Shown in pieces: positions 61,379 through 64,000 of a stretch of DNA of 64,000 nucleotides; position 1 is the stretch's first letter, and each line of letters opens with the position of its first letter. A program made the position numbers and the translations under genes. The notes under the pieces were generated by a model. The model did no database searches. It was not told where the DNA came from and saw only the letters and a program-made list of their open reading frames with translations. This DNA comes from Enterococcus plantarum (GTDB lineage: Bacteria; Bacillota; Bacilli; Lactobacillales; Enterococcaceae), in the NCBI RefSeq assembly GCF_001730295.1, contig NZ_MIKA01000008.1:1-64000 (forward strand), read 5' to 3'.

Positions 61379-62395
61379 ATGAAAAAGATTAAAGCAATAA
61401 TGATTAGTTTGCTTGGAACTTTTTTATTCTTAACAATGTTCAATAAAATTGTTCATGCGGAAGAGGGAAATGTTGGTTTTAATATTCAAATGCTTGATTC
61501 AAATGCCCAGCATGATAAAAAGGCCAGTTACTTTGACTTACGCCTATTACCTGGCCAAAAAGAAACCATAAAATTTCGTTTAAATAACACTTCTGATGCT
61601 AAGAGCTCTTATACAATCCATGTCAATCAGGCTTATACAAATTCTCAAGGATTTATTGACTATACTGATGCAGATGGGGCAAAAGAAAACGATGTTCCTT
61701 ATAGAATTGGTGACATGGTGACCTATGGAAAGAAAGTTATAGTAGAAGCAAAATCATCTGTGGATGTTCCCATAGAAATTACTATGCCAGATAAACCTTT
61801 CGATGGACAAATTGCAGCAGCTATTCAGGTATTAAAAGATCAAAATAAAAGTGATAACCAAATTAATGTCGATTATGGATACATATTAGGTTTAAAGTTG
61901 ACTGAAGCAGATACTGAAATAAAACGTGAGTTAAAACTAGTAAATGTGACACCAGAAGTGTCCTTTGGACAACCTTCTGTCGTAGTGACTATTCAAAATC
62001 CAACGATGGATGCTTATGGGCATTTAAAATATGTTGTCGAAATCAAAAATAAACAAGACAATAAATCAACCTACTCAAAAACCTATGATTCAAATATGGA
62101 GATGGCGCCTAACTCATTGTTCAAGTTAGCCATCAATACAAAAGACCAGAGACTAGTTGCGGGTGATTATACCTTAAAATTAACAGTTACAGATGCCAAA
62201 GACAACAAATGGACTTTTGATAAAGATTTTATTATTAGTAAAGATCAAGCAAATAAAATCAATGCGGTAACTATTGATCAAGGAAAGGAAGATACAGTTC
62301 GTTATGTATTTATTATTATTGGTGTTCTTCTCTTAATAATCATTGTGGTATTAATTTATTGGAAAAATAAAAAACATTACAATAAAATGCAATAA
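61379..62395 (+). CDS. DUF916/DUF3324 anchor protein of the second WxL locus (338 aa)
   Basis: ATG 61379 follows agaaagga. Signal peptide, ASYFDLRLLPGQKETIKFRL and EMAPNSLFKLAINT mark the DUF916 and DUF3324 parts. A membrane segment (YVFIIIGVLLLIIIVVLIYW) and a short basic tail close the protein. It is a clear paralogue of the 40111-41214 protein, with a shorter cytoplasmic tail. It should tether the WxL-type proteins of this locus. Confidence 0.92.
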   Translation: MKKIKAIMISLLGTFLFLTMFNKIVHAEEGNVGFNIQMLDSNAQHDKKASYFDLRLLPGQKETIKFRLNNTSDAKSSYTIHVNQAYTNSQGFIDYTDADGAKENDVPYRIGDMVTYGKKVIVEAKSSVDVPIEITMPDKPFDGQIAAAIQVLKDQNKSDNQINVDYGYILGLKLTEADTEIKRELKLVNVTPEVSFGQPSVVVTIQNPTMDAYGHLKYVVEIKNKQDNKSTYSKTYDSNMEMAPNSLFKLAINTKDQRLVAGDYTLKLTVTDAKDNKWTFDKDFIISKDQANKINAVTIDQGKEDTVRYVFIIIGVLLLIIIVVLIYWKNKKHYNKMQ

Positions 62396-62524
62396 AAGAG
62401 CGGTCATAACGATAAGATGAATTTATGTAATTAGGAGGATTCTTCATGATGAATAAATTGTAGGCCCTATGACAAATAGTGTCTGTAAACAAATAGCTGA
62501 ATAGAAATCTAGGTCTGGTAAGGA

Positions 62525-62753
62525 TTGAGCCGACCCCAAAAAGTTAGACCGAAAATCTGACTTTTGGAGGTCTTTTTGTATGGCAAAATATCTTTTTGAA
62601 TTCAAATTAAAAATTGTTCAAGAGCATCTTGAAGAAAAAAGAGGGATAATTTACTTAGCAAAAAAATATGGATTTAATTCTAATACTCAAATAAGAAAGT
62701 GGATCCATGCGTGTAAAGAATTAGGCGAAGAAGGACTACTCATAACCAAATGA
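62525..62753 (+). mobile_element. IS3-family (IS150-like) fragment with orfA start
   Basis: A terminal-repeat-like sequence, tgagccgaccccaaaaagtt, is followed by ATG 62580 with a ribosome site (tggagg) and a 57-residue orfA start, FEFKLKIVQEHLEEKRGIIY and KWIHACKELGEEGL. The gene stops at 62753, where host sequence resumes. The fragment replaces the 5' part of the MucBP gene. It may be the same IS type as the orfB half at 55671. Confidence 0.75.
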
Positions 62754-63410
62754 ACAATCTCAATTTATGCTGTTTGGAAAAAGAATCCTGTTGCTGGTGG
62801 AAATGTAACGGTTCAGTACCAAGATGCAGAAGGAAATACCATTTCATCAAATATCATAAAAATAGGGAATATCGGGGATTCGTACACAATAGAACAATTA
62901 ACAATTGAAGGCTATACGTATAAAGAAAGCTTAGGAAGTCCTACGGGAATCTTTACTGCAGATCCTCAAACAGTGACATATGTGTATACAAAAAATCCTA
63001 CTGTGGGTGCTGATGTAATAGTTCAGTATCAGGATACAAAAGGAAATACCATTTCACCAAATATCATAAAAACAGGGAATATTGAAGATTCGTATATAAC
63101 AGAAAAATTCACAATCGAAGGCTATACTTATAAAGAAGTGATAGGGAATTCTATGAGAACATTCATTACGGATCCACAAACAGCGATATATGTATATACT
63201 AAAAATGATAATAAAAAGTCCATAAAACCATCTGAAAGTGGAACAATACCCAACTCAGTCGGACAAAGAAAGCCGAATAACTCTAATATATATACAAAAG
63301 GACTAGCTGAAACAGGTAAAAAAAACTCAATTTTATTTATGATATTAGGAATAACAACATTGGTAGTTGGCGCGTATATCTTTAATAAAAAACTTGTCAA
63401 CAACAATTAA
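62754..63410 (+). pseudogene. MucBP-domain LPXTG protein, 5' end lost to an IS3 fragment
   Basis: The frame continues in phase from the IS stop. Two MucBP repeats are visible: VTVQYQDAEGNTISSNIIKI to TYVYTKNP and VIVQYQDTKGNTISPNIIKT to IYVYTKND. LAETG (variant LPXTG), a membrane segment and a short tail follow. A tiny remnant of the original start, MMNKL, is possible at 62446 after aggagg. With signal peptide and N-terminal domain missing, it is probably non-functional. Confidence 0.82.
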
Positions 63411-63536
63411 ACTATCTACTTAATTATTTTTTTCACATAACTAGATTAATCAGAGTCACTACATTCATTTGTAAGTGACTCTTTTTATCTCGTATTAAGT
63501 TAGTATACTAAAAGTTGACACGGGAATAGAAAGATT

Positions 63537-64000
63537 GGTTCTGTTGCAAAGTTTAAAAAATAAATATTATTACACATTCTACTTCCAATTTAAGCTGGTA
63601 TCCCCAACAATTATTTGAGTTCAACACATACTGAAAAACCGAAGAGATTTCCATCTTTTCGGCTTTTTTTGTACAGAGCATGAATCGTTCCCATCCCTTT
63701 AATCGTAACGGATGCAGTCCTAATGTACTGATATGACTTATGTCTTTTCTTAATAGGTTGATGATCTTGTTCAATGATATTATTTAAATATTTACTGGTT
63801 CGATGAAGGGTAGTAGCAAAATAATCTACTAATTATAGTGAGTTAAACGCACAAGAAATTGATGGTACCTTATCCGTGACAATAGCTCTTGGCTCACTAA
63901 ATTGCTTAATCAATCGTTTGAAAAAGGCATACGCTGACTGACTATCGCGTTTTTGCCGTAGCCAACTATCGAGTGTAAAACCAGAGGAATCTATCGCACG
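63537..64000 (-). mobile_element. IS6-family element cut by the window edge
   Basis: The inverted repeat ggttctgttgcaaagttt (63537-63554) is the IS1216-type end. Transposase reading frame on the minus strand reaches it within 60 bases. The other end lies outside the window. Confidence 0.88.
63611..64000 (-). pseudogene. IS6-family transposase with an internal stop (partial)
   Basis: On the minus strand the sequence reads AIDSSGFTLDSWLRQKRDSQ, then IVTDKVPSISCAFNSL, a TAA, LVDYFATTLHRTSKYLNNII, and finally GFSVCVELK. The alignment to IS1216-like transposases stays in phase through the stop, so it is a nonsense mutation in the catalytic domain. The Asp of VTDK and the Glu of IIEQD remain. It is probably inactive unless the stop is suppressed. 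Confidence 0.85.

Noticed and set aside
1-64000. CRISPR arrays, rRNA genes, prophage structural genes
   Set aside because: No regularly spaced repeats, rRNA-like sequence or phage capsid/tail module was seen. The lysozyme-like domain belongs to PrgK.

Overview
The window looks like about 64 kb of a large, AT-rich Enterococcus conjugative element, either a plasmid or an integrative element. The reasons are a pCF10-like Prg/Pcf conjugation module, two WxL cell-surface loci, a Hol-Tox type I toxin, an enterocin-type immunity remnant, and IS6, ISL3 and IS3 debris. E. faecium or a close relative is a reasonable guess, but this is inference. No replication initiator gene was found. The first gene and the last IS are cut by the window edges.

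Layout. 1-2.9 kb: small accessory genes, two of them helix-turn-helix proteins, and a secreted coiled-coil protein. 3.06-6.6 kb: a large LPXTG adhesin. 6.7-28.5 kb: a nearly continuous rightward Gram-positive type IV secretion operon. It holds a PrgE-like ssDNA-binding protein, a small membrane subunit, a VirB6-like PrgH, PrgI, the VirB4 ATPase PrgJ, the wall hydrolase PrgK, the VirB8-like PrgL, PcfB, the VirD4 coupling protein PcfC, the primase-like PcfD, an ArdC-like metallopeptidase, a probable oriT, the accessory factor PcfF and the relaxase PcfG. A lipoprotein nuclease and a type I toxin-antitoxin locus follow. 29.7-34.7 kb: accessory genes (a secreted protein, a CPBP protease) and decayed DNA with an IS6 remnant.

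34.7-45.5 kb holds the most interesting unit. A tyrosine recombinase gene lies between two inverted, identical 28-bp near-palindromic sites. The right site abuts the ribosome binding site of an orphan, aspartate-less response regulator that heads a WxL operon: an LPXTG-like peptide, four tandem WxL proteins, a DUF916/DUF3324 anchor protein, a large WxL protein, AmaP, a DUF2273 protein and Asp23. A consensus promoter inside the segment points out of its left end, away from the operon. Inversion would point it into the operon. I read this as a phase-variation switch for the cell-surface locus, seen here in the orientation that leaves the operon without that promoter.

45.5-56.1 kb is mosaic: a second pair of helix-turn-helix genes, a broken immunity gene, an ISL3 remnant, a DNA-binding/nuclease-like protein with palindromic operators, a second tyrosine recombinase, a Fic protein, a tRNA-like element, MazEF and three small secreted proteins (unknown fold, beta/gamma-crystallin, leucine-rich repeat). 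56.6-63.4 kb is a second WxL locus: a giant BspA-type LRR protein with a variant WxL domain, an anchor peptide, a WxL-like protein, a WxL protein, a DUF916/DUF3324 protein and a MucBP protein beheaded by an IS3 fragment. The window ends in an IS6-family element with a nonsense codon.
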